Notes: generated by a model from the sequence alone, not told the origin. A stretch of DNA of 64,000 bases from Cyclobacterium amurskyense (GCF_001050135.1 NZ_CP012040.1:2887001-2951000), one strand, 5' to 3'; counted from the stretch's first letter, positions 35,702-45,732 are shown. Numbers and translations are program-made.

Positions 35702-36544
35702 ATGAATTTTAAGAAACCTGGAAAAATTGATGTAGTTAATTTGTTGCCAGAACTTGACAAGATGCTGTTCGAGTTGTTAGAGGATTTATCTCCGGAAGAT
35801 TGGGATAGGCTTACTATTGCGCCTAAATGGAGGGTTAAAGATGTTGCCGTCCACTTATTAGATGGAAATTTGAGAACACTGTCAATGTTGCGTGATAATT
35901 ATTATGGAGAAACACCAGAAAATGTACATTCCTATAAAGATTTGGTAGGTTTTCTAAATGAACTGAATGCAGGCTGGGTCAATGCCACTAGGAGACTTAG
36001 TCCAAAAGTAATAATAGATTTATTGAAGGTCTCAGGAAAAGAATACTGTGGGTTCCTGACCACCTTAAATCTTGATGAAAAAGCCGAATTTTCGGTGGCT
36101 TGGGCAGGTGAAAATGAATCCAGAAATTGGTTTCATATAGCAAGAGAATACACTGAAAAATGGCATCACCAACAACAGATTAGATTGGCTGTTGGTAGTG
36201 AGAAAAAATTACTTGAGGAGAAATGGTATTTGCCTTATCTGGAAACTTCTGTAAGCGCCCTACCTTATCATTATAGAAATGTAGAAGCGAAGAATAAGGA
36301 CTTGATTAAATTTATTTTCCACGGAGAAACGGAGAAAAGTTGGTATTTGTACTATGACAAAGGCTGGGAATTACTTGCATCCACCAATCAAATGCCTATT
36401 TGTGAAGTCAGAATAGGTGATGATTACGCATGGAAAATATTTACCAAAGGAATGCCAAAAGAAGAAGCAATTGCCCGCTCTAAAATAATTGGCAACAAAG
36501 AGCTTGGTGTCAAAATTTTTGATTTGGTAGCCGTTATGGCATAA
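35702..36544 (+). CDS. DinB/maleylpyruvate-isomerase-N-like protein
   Basis: This 280-residue protein has an MDMPI_N/DinB-like four-helix bundle in its first 170 residues. WRVKDVAVHLLDGNLRTLSML contains one metal-binding His, and YTEKWHHQQQIRLAV carries the C-terminal pair, fitting the three-His site of the family. About 110 C-terminal residues (from LPYLETSVSALPYHY) form a second domain like SCP2-type C-terminal regions of this family. The start is the ATG at 35702; a TTG at 35681 adds only seven residues. Members use small thiols, and bshA in this window shows that bacillithiol is available, but a link is inference. Confidence 0.75.
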   Translation: MNFKKPGKIDVVNLLPELDKMLFELLEDLSPEDWDRLTIAPKWRVKDVAVHLLDGNLRTLSMLRDNYYGETPENVHSYKDLVGFLNELNAGWVNATRRLSPKVIIDLLKVSGKEYCGFLTTLNLDEKAEFSVAWAGENESRNWFHIAREYTEKWHHQQQIRLAVGSEKKLLEEKWYLPYLETSVSALPYHYRNVEAKNKDLIKFIFHGETEKSWYLYYDKGWELLASTNQMPICEVRIGDDYAWKIFTKGMPKEEAIARSKIIGNKELGVKIFDLVAVMA

Positions 36545-36714
36545 TTAGAATAATAGTGCCCACAGGCATTGGATTTACAAGTAAGGCGGTTTTTTGAAGC
36601 TGGAGGAAAACCAATTTGTTCTAAGACAAATGAAAATAGGGGCATGAGAAAAGTTGTTGAGGAAGCGGATTTCTTTTTTACCCATATTAATTTTATTACC
36701 TCTAAATTAAAAGT

Positions 36715-37281
36715 ATGAAATGTTCTGTTTTTATAGCTACCAGTGTTGATGGATTTATCGCAAAACCAGACGGTAGTGTGGATTGGTTACACACAGCAGG
36801 AAATGGGCAGGTATTGGCAAAAGAACAGGCCGATATGGGATTTAACGCTTATATAGCAGCTGTGGATTGTATGATCATGGGGCGGTAATGCATGGAGATG
36901 ATCTCAAGTATTAATTTAACTCCCGAACAATGGCTTTATGGAGATATAAAAATCATTGTTTTAAGCAATACTGTGAAACATGCTCCAGAAAATCTAAAAG
37001 ATAAAGTAGAAATGTATGCTGGCGACTTGCGGGAGTTGCTTACATCCCTGGAAGATAAAGGTTATAAACATGCCTATATTGATGGTGGGACAACCATTCA
37101 AGCATTCATTGATTTAGCACTGATAAATGAATTAACAATAACAAAAGCACCTGTGCTATTGGGAGAAGGTATTTCTCTATTTGGAAAGACTGGTAAAGAT
37201 ATAAAACTTGAGCAAGCTGAAGCAATTGCTTTTCCAAATGATTTCATTCAAGTGAAATACAAGGTGAATTATAATGAATAA
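36715..37281 (+). pseudogene. Dihydrofolate-reductase-like (RibD-C) gene with internal stop
   Basis: One reading frame from ATG 36715 to the stop at 37281 encodes a 188-codon RibD-C/DHFR-like reductase: KCSVFIATSVDGFIAKPDGSVDW at the start, IIVLSN in the middle, and YIDGGTTIQAFIDLALINELTIT plus LLGEGISLFG at the end. It is interrupted by TAA at 36886-36888, immediately after CMIMGR. In homologues this position is usually K or N followed by a Tyr/Met-Glu-Met stretch, so a single AAA-to-TAA change would explain it. No frameshift is needed. The downstream part could be translated from the ATG at 36892 but would lack the N-terminal cofactor-binding strand. Confidence 0.8.
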
Positions 37282-38063
37282 AGGGACTGGATTTACAATT
37301 CATTTTAATGCAATGATCAGCCTTTTTGATAAGGGTAAGGTGCTTTGAATTGCCCTAAATTGACAGCCTATTTTTTGGCTGTTTTTCATTTAACAACTTA
37401 ATTTCCAAATAAAATCATTTAAAGAAACTAACCTCACTGTCTCTGAGAATCCTTTTGTGGTGGTTACTGAAAAGGAAAGGATTTGGCAGTCCCGATTATT
37501 CAGGAATTCACAAAAACTTTAATCAAGGATTAGGAACTGAATTTCCTGTTTCCATCGACTAATAGGATCTTTTTGTGGTAGTTTGCCTCAGAATTGCAAG
37601 CCATTTTTTCGGATTGAAGGCACCAATCAGGATTCAGGTTCAAAGAAAATTTTGAGTTGCTGGAACGGTGTTACAGTAAATAGAACTTACAGGCAAAGAC
37701 TGGTAGCTGAATTGGACATAAAACTTGAGGATTCGAAAGGTAAATTCAGGTACTTTAAGTTTGGCCTTATTACTTTGAATTGGATGATAATGTATGTAAA
37801 AATGAAACCGTATTTAACTTACTACGTTTGATCTTGTCTGCCTTTCCCTGAAAAATAGGCTGCAATACTGCCAAAATCTTCTCGTTTGTACTTAGGAGCC
37901 AAAGACTAGCACCTTTGGCATTGAGGCATAGTTGATTTTTATGTAATTTGCCTATGGATACAAGCTTTTGTTTAGGAACCCTGTATTTATGATTAAATTT
38001 TACACAAATACTTGGGGGTAAGTATTATAATTAGCCTGCTTTTGGTCTTTAAACCAATTATAA
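37282..38063. other. Gene-less 782-bp interval with a terminator
   Basis: A likely terminator sits at 37363-37386 (ACAGCC/GGCTGT with a T run), 82 bases after the broken reductase. An 82-codon frame at 37583-37831 has no recognisable features and an unusual start context, so I do not call it. The end of the interval contains a dyad before the universal stress gene. Confidence 0.4.
38007..38026. promoter_or_regulatory. Dyad upstream of the universal stress protein
   Basis: AATACTT (38007-38013) and AAGTATT (38020-38026) are perfect inverted 7-mers separated by GGGGGT, ending 37 bases before the start codon. It may be an operator. No cognate regulator is identified. Confidence 0.3.
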
Positions 38064-38498
38064 ATGAAAAATATTTTAGTTACGATCGATTTTAGTAAGA
38101 ATGAAAAACAACTAATTGACAAAGCATTTCAATTGGCAGAATCGTTCAATTCGAAATTGTGGCTGATGCATATAGCTGCCCCAGATCCCGATTTCGTTGG
38201 TTATGAAGTAGGCCCTCAATACATAAGAGACGCTAGAGCATCAGAACTTAGGGAAGAACACATGAAGCTTAAAGAATACAGTACTGCCCTAAAGAGAAAA
38301 GGGGTTGTTTCAGAAGGACTGCTTGTTCAAGGAGCAACTATTGAAATGATTATTGAGGAATCGAAAAAGCTAAATATTGACCTAATTATTGCTGGGCACC
38401 ACAAACATGGGTTTTTTTACAATGCATTTGTAGGCAGTGTGTCTGCAGAACTTATAAAAAAATCCAAAATACCTGTACTTATCGTCCCCTTGGAATAA
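38064..38498 (+). CDS. Universal stress protein (UspA family)
   Basis: This 144-residue single-domain cytoplasmic protein has the UspA alpha/beta fold. The N-terminal strand NILVTIDFSKNEKQLIDKA leads into KLWLMHIA. The C-terminal IIAGHHKHGFFYNAFVGSVSAELIKKSKIPVLIVP contains a nucleotide-loop variant with two glycines and GS, so ATP binding is possible. The family is induced by starvation and other stress. The gene is alone and preceded by a dyad. Confidence 0.9.
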   Translation: MKNILVTIDFSKNEKQLIDKAFQLAESFNSKLWLMHIAAPDPDFVGYEVGPQYIRDARASELREEHMKLKEYSTALKRKGVVSEGLLVQGATIEMIIEESKKLNIDLIIAGHHKHGFFYNAFVGSVSAELIKKSKIPVLIVPLE

Positions 38499-38583
38499 GT
38501 AAATACTAAGTTCAACCATAATCAGGTATGGGTTGCCTAAAGTACTTTGGTCATAATGCACTATGGAAAAATGACTCTTGGGT

Positions 38584-38632
38584 AGCGATTTCAGCACGTA
38601 ATAGATTGTCTATTGCATATTTCGGGTTTAAC
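38584..38632 (-). repeat. Truncated copy of the large dispersed repeat
   Basis: AGCGATTTCAGCACGTAATAG and the following GTCTATTGCATATTTCGGGTTTA agree almost perfectly with 58306-58354, that is the one end of the 170-190-bp repeat. The rest of the element is absent or unrecognisable. It lies just upstream of the aldo/keto reductase gene. Confidence 0.7.
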
Positions 38633-38684
38633 CTATATTTGTTCTCGGGCGACAGAAAATTACTATTAACATTTATTTATTTTT

Positions 38685-39680
38685 ATGAAATACAGAAAAT
38701 TAGGTAATACCGATCTTAACCTCTCAGCAGTCACCTTTGGATCTTTTGCCATAGGTGGTTGGTTATGGGGAGGTACAGAGCAAAATACTGCGGTTGAAGC
38801 GATACAAGCTTCTTATGATTTGGGGGTAACTTCGATTGATACAGCGCCAGTCTATGGGCAGGGTCTCAGTGAAAATATTGTCGGCAATGCAATAAAATAC
38901 ATTCCCAGAGATAAAGTGCAAATTCTCACCAAGTTCGGCATGCGCTGGGATCTGGCCAAAGGCACATTTGCTTTAAATAGTAAAGATGGGAGTGGAAAAG
39001 ACATCGACATTTACAAATATGCTGGAAAGGAAAGCATAATTAAGGAATGTGAGGATAGTTTGAAACGCTTAGGGACTGATTATATTGACCTTTACCAGCT
39101 TCACTGGCCAGACATTACTACTCCTATAGAAGAAACGATGGAAGCGGTAAGCGAGTTGATTAAACAGGGGAAAGTTCGTTATGCTGGGGTTTGCAATTAC
39201 AATGAAGCGCAAATGACGGAAGCAGAAAAATACATAGACCTGGCATCTAATCAGGTTCCCTACAGTATGGTACTTCGCGATATTGAAGAAAAAATTGTTC
39301 CCTATAGCCTTGAAAATGGGAAAGGAATTCTGGCTTACAGTCCACTTGAAAGGGGATTGTTAACCGGAAAAATGAAACCAGGTTATAAATTTGGAGAAGG
39401 TGATCAAAGGGCAACGAGGGCATTTTATAAAGATGAAAACCTCAAACGTACCAACGAATTTCTAGATAAAATCAAACCTATTGCTGATGAAAAAGGGATA
39501 ACATTGGCGCAGCTGGTCATTTTATGGACACTTGAGCAACCTGGGGTTTCAGTAACTTTGGTTGGGGCAAGAAATGCGGAACAAGCCATACAAAATGCCA
39601 AATCCAGTGACCAGGATTTATCCGATAAGGAGGTAGAAATTATAGACATGCATTTGAACCAATTGGTTTTGGTTCCATAA
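38685..39680 (+). CDS. Aldo/keto reductase
   Basis: This 331-residue cytoplasmic NADP(H)-dependent oxidoreductase is a TIM barrel of the AKR superfamily. SIDTAPVYGQGLSENIVGNAI contains the catalytic Asp and Tyr, ILTKFGMRWD the Lys, and LYQLHWPDITTPIEETMEAV the His. GKVRYAGVCNYNEAQM and LAYSPLERGLLTGKM are family blocks, and VTLVGARNAEQAIQNA lies at the C-terminal cofactor site. Length is normal. The natural substrate is not evident. The gene ends before a strong bidirectional terminator. Confidence 0.92.
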   Translation: MKYRKLGNTDLNLSAVTFGSFAIGGWLWGGTEQNTAVEAIQASYDLGVTSIDTAPVYGQGLSENIVGNAIKYIPRDKVQILTKFGMRWDLAKGTFALNSKDGSGKDIDIYKYAGKESIIKECEDSLKRLGTDYIDLYQLHWPDITTPIEETMEAVSELIKQGKVRYAGVCNYNEAQMTEAEKYIDLASNQVPYSMVLRDIEEKIVPYSLENGKGILAYSPLERGLLTGKMKPGYKFGEGDQRATRAFYKDENLKRTNEFLDKIKPIADEKGITLAQLVILWTLEQPGVSVTLVGARNAEQAIQNAKSSDQDLSDKEVEIIDMHLNQLVLVP

Positions 39681-39756
39681 TTAGTCAATCGGCGAATTAT
39701 TCGATTGCCCTTGCTAAGGCAATTAATGACACCGTATACTGGATTTTCAACAATGA

Positions 39757-39789
39757 AAAAAGGCCTTTGAATTACTCAAAGGCCTTTTT
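39757..39789. terminator. Bidirectional terminator between AKR and lpd
   Basis: A 14-bp perfect stem (39757-39770 with 39776-39789, core AGGCCTTTGA) closes a 5-base loop, with A and T runs at the ends. It serves both the reductase and the minus-strand 2-oxoglutarate dehydrogenase operon. Confidence 0.88.
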
Positions 39790-39810
39790 GGCTTTTATTG
39801 GTATTTTACA

Positions 39811-41208
39811 TTAAATATGTAAAGCTCTGTTATCTGTGGCGGCCAAACAAGCTTCTTTAAACGCCTCCGTATAGGTAGGGTGGGCGTGGGACATCCTGGC
39901 AATGTCTTCTGCAGAAGCACGGTATTCCATGGCTACAACTGCTTCAGCAATCATGTCAGCTGTTCTAGGGCCAATCATATGTACCCCAAGAATCTCATCT
40001 GTTTCAGCATCAGCCAAAACCTTCACAAGTCCATCTATATCTCCACTGGCTCTTGCCCTGCCTGAAGCCATGAAAGGGAATTTTCCAGTCTTGAATTTCT
40101 TGCCTTTTTCTTTGAGCTGCTCTTCAGTATAACCTACGCTCGCTACTTCTGGCCAAGTGTAAACCACACCTGGTATCAGTAAGTAATTGACATGCGGTTT
40201 TTGTCCAGCTAAGGTTTCAGCTACAAATACGCCTTCTTCTTCTGCTTTATGGGCCAACATGGCTCCTTTCACCACATCTCCGATAGCGTAGATATTGTCA
40301 GCGGAAGTTTTTAGGTGTTCGTCAACTTCTACCTGTCCTTTTTCATTGATTTTCACACCTGCAGCAGCAGCATTCAAGCCGTCGGTATAAGGTTTTCTGC
40401 CTATGGATACCAAGACATAATCCCCTTTTATTGTTATCGTTTCTTTTTTACTGTTTTCTGCTGATACGGTAACTTCTTTACCCTTTCTTTCTACTGCCGT
40501 TACTTTGTGTTTCAAAAAGAATTCAAAACCAAGTTTCTTTAGAGACTTTTGAAGCTCCTTGCCCATAGTTTTGTCCATCGTTGGGATAATGCCATCCATG
40601 TACTCAACTACGGATACCTTAGCACCTAATCTTGCGTAAACGGACCCCAATTCAAGACCAATAACACCACCACCTATGATGACCAGGTGTTTTGGAATTT
40701 CTTTAAGTTCAAGTGCCTCAGTAGAGGTGATGATACGTTCTTTATCTAAAGAGATAAATGGAAGGCTAGTAGGTTTAGAACCAGTGGCAATAATGGTGTT
40801 TTTTGCCGTTAACTCTTCCGTTTTGCCATCCTCTTTAGTGACGATAATGGTGTTTTTATCTTTGAAAGAACCGATGCCCTGGTGAACATCGATTTTATTT
40901 TTCTTCATCAGGTATTGAATACCATCCACGTTTTGACTTACTACTTCACGCTTTCTGGTAACCATTTGCTTGAAATTGACTTTCAAAGCACTAAGGTCTA
41001 TACCATGATTTTTAAAAGTATGGGCAGCATTGTGGTAGTGTTCTGAAGAATCCAGAAGTGCTTTTGAAGGGATACATCCTACATTCAGGCAAGTACCTCC
41101 AAGAGTTGAGTATTTTTCTATAATAGCGGTTTTCATGCCCAGTTGCGCAGCTCTAATTGCAGCTACATAGCCTCCAGGTCCAGATCCGATTACGATTAAA
41201 TCATACAT
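39811..41208 (-). CDS. lpdA: Dihydrolipoyl dehydrogenase (E3)
   Basis: This 465-residue FAD flavoenzyme reoxidises dihydrolipoamide in 2-oxo acid dehydrogenase complexes. The FAD-binding IGSGPGGYVAAIRAAQLG opens the protein. The redox disulfide is Cys40-Cys45 in GGTCLNVGCIPSK, the NAD-binding loop is VIGGGVIGLELGSVYARLG, YAIGDVVKGAMLAHKAEEEG is the second FAD block, and HAHPTYTEAFKEA carries the catalytic His and Glu. It is the last gene of a sucA-sucB-lpd operon (65-base gap to sucB) and so most likely serves 2-oxoglutarate dehydrogenase. Confidence 0.96.
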   Translation of the reverse strand: MYDLIVIGSGPGGYVAAIRAAQLGMKTAIIEKYSTLGGTCLNVGCIPSKALLDSSEHYHNAAHTFKNHGIDLSALKVNFKQMVTRKREVVSQNVDGIQYLMKKNKIDVHQGIGSFKDKNTIIVTKEDGKTEELTAKNTIIATGSKPTSLPFISLDKERIITSTEALELKEIPKHLVIIGGGVIGLELGSVYARLGAKVSVVEYMDGIIPTMDKTMGKELQKSLKKLGFEFFLKHKVTAVERKGKEVTVSAENSKKETITIKGDYVLVSIGRKPYTDGLNAAAAGVKINEKGQVEVDEHLKTSADNIYAIGDVVKGAMLAHKAEEEGVFVAETLAGQKPHVNYLLIPGVVYTWPEVASVGYTEEQLKEKGKKFKTGKFPFMASGRARASGDIDGLVKVLADAETDEILGVHMIGPRTADMIAEAVVAMEYRASAEDIARMSHAHPTYTEAFKEACLAATDNRALHI

Positions 41209-41273
41209 TATATATCATCTTTTAGAACCATGCCGATCTTTGATTTATAGGCAGGTAATATTTCAAATAAGTT

Positions 41274-42830
41274 TTAAATTCCCAACATTAATCTTGCAGG
41301 ATCTTCAAGAAGCTCTTTCATTCGAACTAAGAAGCTAACAGACTCTCTACCATCAATGATTCTATGGTCATACGACAAAGCAAGGTACATCATTGGAAGG
41401 ATCTTGACCTCTCCATTTACGGCCATTGGTCTTTCTACGATATTGTGCATTCCCAGGATTGCTGCTTGAGGAGCATTAATAATAGGAGTAGACATCATAG
41501 AACCAAATATACCACCATTGGTTAGGGTGAAAGTTCCACCTGTCATTTCATCAATGGATAACTTACCGTCACGCGCTTTAACAGCCAGACGAACAACTTC
41601 TTTTTCTACACCGGAGAAAGATAGGTTTTCTGCATTTCTGATTACAGGTACAACCAATCCTTTTGGAGAAGAAACAGCAATTGAAATGTCACAATAATCA
41701 TGATAAATGATCTCGTTTCCGTCAATTTGAGCATTTACTGCCGGCCATTCCTGAAGGGCAACACATGCTGCTTTAGTGAAAAAAGACATAAAGCCAAGGT
41801 TAACTTCATACCTCTCTTTAAATTTGTCTTTGTATTGTTTTCTGATGTCCATGATTGGTTTCATGTTGACCTCATTAAAGGTGGTCAGCATGGCCGTTTC
41901 ATTTTTCACAGAGACCAATCTTCTGGAAATGGTTTTTCTTAGAGAGGTCATTTTCTCTCTTCTTTCTCCACGTTCTCCTTTTACCGCTGCGTCTTTGACA
42001 TCTGCAGAGGCAGGTTTAGAAGCACTTTTAGCTGCTGCTGGAGCTGCTGGTTTTGCTTTTTCTGCTTTTTCAGCATCTTCCTTAGTGATTCTACCGTCTT
42101 TTCCAGTACCCTTTACACTGGCAGGGTCTATTCCTTTTTCCGATAAGATTTTACTTGCAGCAGGTGAGGCATGGCCTGTAGCATAAGTCTCATTGCTGCT
42201 TGTGTTTTTATTACCGCTATCAATTGCTGCCGTATTTGCAGCAGTTACATTACCTGCTTCCGGAGCTCCATTAGTCACCTCAATTTTACAAATCAGGCCG
42301 CCGATCTCTAAAGTATCACCTTCACCGGCCACCTGTCTTAGAATTCCTGATGCTTCAGCAGGCAGTTCAAAGGTAGCCTTGTCAGAATCCACTTCTGCTA
42401 TTATTTCATCCAATTCCACATAATCGCCATCGGATTTGATCCAAGAAGCCAAAGTGACCTCAGTAATCGATTCTCCTACTGCAGGTACGTGCATTTCTTT
42501 TACCTCTCCTGTGCTTTTGGCAGGTGTAGTTGCTTGGCTTGGTTGACTGTCTGCTTCAGTAGACTCAGTTGTTTTGGGGCTTTCTGCTTCCTTTCCTTCT
42601 GTGTCAATTTCACAAATTACAGCTCCAATTTCAAGGGTATCACCTTCCTCAGCTTTGGTGAAAAGCACTCCTGATGCCTCTGCTGTAAGCTCAAAAGTAG
42701 CCTTGTCGGATTCCAGTTCGCAAATGACTTCATCCATTTCTACAAATTCACCATCTTTTTTAAACCATTGACCTATGGTTACTTCGGTGATGGATTCTCC
42801 TACTGCAGGGACTTTGATTACTATACTCAT
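41274..42830 (-). CDS. sucB: 2-oxoglutarate dehydrogenase E2, dihydrolipoyl succinyltransferase
   Basis: This 518-residue core subunit transfers succinyl groups to CoA. It carries two lipoyl domains, each with ESDKATFEL or DSDKATFEL (lipoylated Lys43 and Lys150), rather than the single one of E. coli SucB. An Ala/Pro/Lys-rich linker follows, then the E1/E3-binding domain (about 218-255, ASPAASKILSEKGID), and the catalytic domain ending in LSYDHRIIDGRESVSFL with its active-site His and Asp. The Ser/Thr-rich linkers are typical. It lies 85 bases downstream of sucA and 65 upstream of lpd. Confidence 0.95.
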   Translation of the reverse strand: MSIVIKVPAVGESITEVTIGQWFKKDGEFVEMDEVICELESDKATFELTAEASGVLFTKAEEGDTLEIGAVICEIDTEGKEAESPKTTESTEADSQPSQATTPAKSTGEVKEMHVPAVGESITEVTLASWIKSDGDYVELDEIIAEVDSDKATFELPAEASGILRQVAGEGDTLEIGGLICKIEVTNGAPEAGNVTAANTAAIDSGNKNTSSNETYATGHASPAASKILSEKGIDPASVKGTGKDGRITKEDAEKAEKAKPAAPAAAKSASKPASADVKDAAVKGERGERREKMTSLRKTISRRLVSVKNETAMLTTFNEVNMKPIMDIRKQYKDKFKERYEVNLGFMSFFTKAACVALQEWPAVNAQIDGNEIIYHDYCDISIAVSSPKGLVVPVIRNAENLSFSGVEKEVVRLAVKARDGKLSIDEMTGGTFTLTNGGIFGSMMSTPIINAPQAAILGMHNIVERPMAVNGEVKILPMMYLALSYDHRIIDGRESVSFLVRMKELLEDPARLMLGI

Positions 42831-42915
42831 CGGTTATTTGATTTTTTCCCGTTATTAAAATGCTTCCGGGTCGAATTTCAATATTTTAGATATAAATGAT
42901 AATAGAAATGGGAAA

Positions 42916-45708
42916 TTAAGGATTTATTTTCAAAGCTTTTTCCAAAATTTGTTTTTGTTCTATCAGATGCACTTTATGGTATCCTGTTGCCGGCGAAGCA
43001 CTTGGCTTTCTAGCGATGACATCCATGGCCAAATCTTTATAAAGATTTCTGACAATGAAGGCCCAGTATCCCATATTTTCCGGCTCTTCCTGAAGCCAAA
43101 CTGTTTCTACATCTTTTTTGTAAGCCTTTAATGCTTCGAGAATTTGATTTTTTGGCAGCGGATGAAGTTGTTCCACACGAATAATGGCTACATCTTCAAT
43201 TTTCTCCTTCTCCCTCATTTCAATCAATTCATAGTAGATTTTTCCTGAGCAAAGTACCACCCTGTTTACTTTTTTAGGGGTGGTGGTTTCGTCCAATAAA
43301 ATCTCTCTGAAATTACCACTGGTAAATTCACTTAATGGTGAAATTACTTTTGGATGACGAAGCAATGATTTTGGAGACATCACTATGCATGGCTTCCTGA
43401 AATTCCAAGCCAGTTGACGGCGAAGAAGGTGGAAGAAATTTGAAGGTTCTGTAATATTGGCAACGATGATATTGTATTCTGCAGCCAATTGTAAAAACCT
43501 TTCAGGTCTTGCATTGGAATGTTCTGGTCCTTGTCCTTCATATCCATGAGGTAAAAGCATTACCAAACCATTCATTTTCTGCCATTTCGATTCACCTGAA
43601 GTGATGAATTGGTCGATCATGGTTTGTGCACCATTGGCGAAATCACCAAATTGGGCTTCCCATATGTTAAGCGCATTTGGGTTGGCCATGGAATATCCAT
43701 ATTCAAAGCCCAGTACTGCATACTCTGACAATAAGGAGTTATAGATATAGAACTTACCTTTACTGTCCTTTAATTCCTTTAAGGAGTCATAAGGTTTGTT
43801 GGTATTTGCATCATGAACTACAGCATGCCTATGTGAAAAGGTGCCTCGCTCACAATCCTGACCAGTCATTCTGACGGTCTTGCCATCAAGCAATAAAGAA
43901 CCATATGCCAAAAGTTCTGCCGCAGCCCAGTTGAGTGTTTTGCTTTGGAAAAACATCTCTTTCCTTTGCTTGAGCTGTGCTTCTATTTGTTTGATTGGTT
44001 TAAATCCTTTAGGAAGAATGGTCAATGCTTCTGCCACTTTTTCAATGGCTTCCTTGCTTATGGATGTATTCGGAGATTTTTCAAAATCTTCTGGTTTGGA
44101 ATAATCCAATGCTTTCCATGCCTTTTCAAATGGTGAAATGGTGTAGGGAAGTGGTTTTACCTTTACCATAGCCAATCTGTCTTGAAGCAATTGACGGAAT
44201 TCTTTGTCCATTTGCTTGGCAAGCTTGGCATCTACCTGGCCCCTGTCCAATAGGGTTTTATTGTAAATCTCTCTTGGATTAGGATGTTTCGAGATGATAT
44301 TGTACAATTCCGGCTGGGTAAATTTGGGCTCGTCAGACTCATTGTGTCCATGTCTTCTATAGCAAACCATGTCAATAAATATGTCCTGATTGAATTTTTG
44401 ACGGAATTCAACAGCAATTTTCGCTGCAAATACCACCGCTTCAGGATCATCACCATTGACGTGAATAACAGGTGCATCAATTATCTTGGCCACATCTGTG
44501 CTGTAGATAGAGCTTCTTGCATCATCAAAATCTGTAGTAAAACCTACCTGATTGTTAATTACAAAATGGATGGTTCCACCTGTGTTATAGCCTTTCAGAT
44601 TGGCCATCTGGGTGACTTCATAGACGATACCTTGTCCTGCTACAGCCGAATCCCCATGGATAAGAATTGGAATTACCTTGTCCTCATCTCCTTTATAATG
44701 GTCGTCTATTTTAGCCCTCACAAATCCTTCTACAACTGGGTTGACAGCCTCTAAGTGAGAAGGATTAGGAGCCAATTTTAAAATCATTAATTTACCATTG
44801 GTGGTAGGTACTTCCGAAGAGAAGCCCATGTGGTATTTTACATCACCATCTCCCATGGTTAAGTCTGGCGTAGCAGTACCTTCAAATTCAGAGAAAATCT
44901 GTTCGTAGGTCTTGCCCATTACATTGGCCAGAACATTCAGACGTCCCCTGTGGGCCATTCCTATCATCATTTCCTCCACTCCTAAATCTGATGCTTTATT
45001 TATCAATGCATCAAGGAATGGAATGGTGCTCTCGCCACCTTCTAATGAAAACCTTTTTTGACCTATATATTTGGTATGCAGGAAGTTTTCAAAAACTACT
45101 GCTTCATTTAATTTGAATAGGATTCTCTTTTTCTCCTCTAAAGGAGGGTTGAATTCCAGAGATTCTTTTTCTACGATTATCCTAAACCAATCCAGCATTT
45201 CAGGATCCCTTATGTACATGTACTCAAAGCCCATTGAGCCTTCATATATGATTTTGAGGGAATCAATTATTTTGGAAAGTTTGGCATCGCCTATTCCAAT
45301 CTCATTTCCTGCTTGAAAGACGGTATCTAAGTCTGATTTTTCCAAACCAAAATCACTCAAGTCCAACAAAGCACGTCGATCTCTTCTTTCTCTTACAGGA
45401 TTGGTTTTAGACCTAAGGTGACCCCTGGATCTGTAAGCATGGATCATTGCCCTTACCTTTATTTCCTTTGGTAATTGCTCCATGTTCATAATAGTGCCCT
45501 TTGTGGCCAAGTTGCCATTTAAAGGAGCTTGATTACCTGAAGCAGTCTCTCGGGTTTCTTCTTCACCAAATTTGTTTATGGCGAAATCGAATCCATCAAA
45601 AAAAGCTTTCCAACTGCTGTCTATTGCTTCGGGGTCTTTTTTATAATCCTCATATAGCTCATCTATGTAAGCAACATGGGCATTGGAAATATAAGAGTAT
45701 TTATCCAT
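42916..45708 (-). CDS. sucA: 2-oxoglutarate dehydrogenase E1
   Basis: This 930-residue thiamine-diphosphate enzyme decarboxylates 2-oxoglutarate in the citric acid cycle. MIGMAHRGRLNVLANV, IHGDSAVAGQGIVYEV and MVCYRRHGHNESDEP are hallmark blocks; the second binds the ThDP magnesium region. HRHAVVHDA and LLPHGYEGQGPEHSNARPERFLQ follow in the C-terminal transketolase-like half. I start at the ATG at 45708 (MDKYSYISNAHVAYIDELY), where homologues begin; an upstream ATG at 45735 adds nine residues and would lie closer to the predicted promoter. It heads the operon with sucB and lpd. Confidence 0.95.
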   Translation of the reverse strand: MDKYSYISNAHVAYIDELYEDYKKDPEAIDSSWKAFFDGFDFAINKFGEEETRETASGNQAPLNGNLATKGTIMNMEQLPKEIKVRAMIHAYRSRGHLRSKTNPVRERRDRRALLDLSDFGLEKSDLDTVFQAGNEIGIGDAKLSKIIDSLKIIYEGSMGFEYMYIRDPEMLDWFRIIVEKESLEFNPPLEEKKRILFKLNEAVVFENFLHTKYIGQKRFSLEGGESTIPFLDALINKASDLGVEEMMIGMAHRGRLNVLANVMGKTYEQIFSEFEGTATPDLTMGDGDVKYHMGFSSEVPTTNGKLMILKLAPNPSHLEAVNPVVEGFVRAKIDDHYKGDEDKVIPILIHGDSAVAGQGIVYEVTQMANLKGYNTGGTIHFVINNQVGFTTDFDDARSSIYSTDVAKIIDAPVIHVNGDDPEAVVFAAKIAVEFRQKFNQDIFIDMVCYRRHGHNESDEPKFTQPELYNIISKHPNPREIYNKTLLDRGQVDAKLAKQMDKEFRQLLQDRLAMVKVKPLPYTISPFEKAWKALDYSKPEDFEKSPNTSISKEAIEKVAEALTILPKGFKPIKQIEAQLKQRKEMFFQSKTLNWAAAELLAYGSLLLDGKTVRMTGQDCERGTFSHRHAVVHDANTNKPYDSLKELKDSKGKFYIYNSLLSEYAVLGFEYGYSMANPNALNIWEAQFGDFANGAQTMIDQFITSGESKWQKMNGLVMLLPHGYEGQGPEHSNARPERFLQLAAEYNIIVANITEPSNFFHLLRRQLAWNFRKPCIVMSPKSLLRHPKVISPLSEFTSGNFREILLDETTTPKKVNRVVLCSGKIYYELIEMREKEKIEDVAIIRVEQLHPLPKNQILEALKAYKKDVETVWLQEEPENMGYWAFIVRNLYKDLAMDVIARKPSASPATGYHKVHLIEQKQILEKALKINP

Positions 45709-45732
45709 GGGGTTATTTAATATATTGCGCTC

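Noticed and set aside
37583..37831. Plus-strand 82-codon frame in the 782-bp gap
   Set aside because: No homologous motif, no leader signal, and codon use unlike neighbouring genes.
39811..45708. Pyruvate dehydrogenase instead of 2-oxoglutarate dehydrogenase
   Set aside because: The E1 is the long single-chain SucA type with its typical motifs, so the complex is 2-oxoglutarate dehydrogenase.
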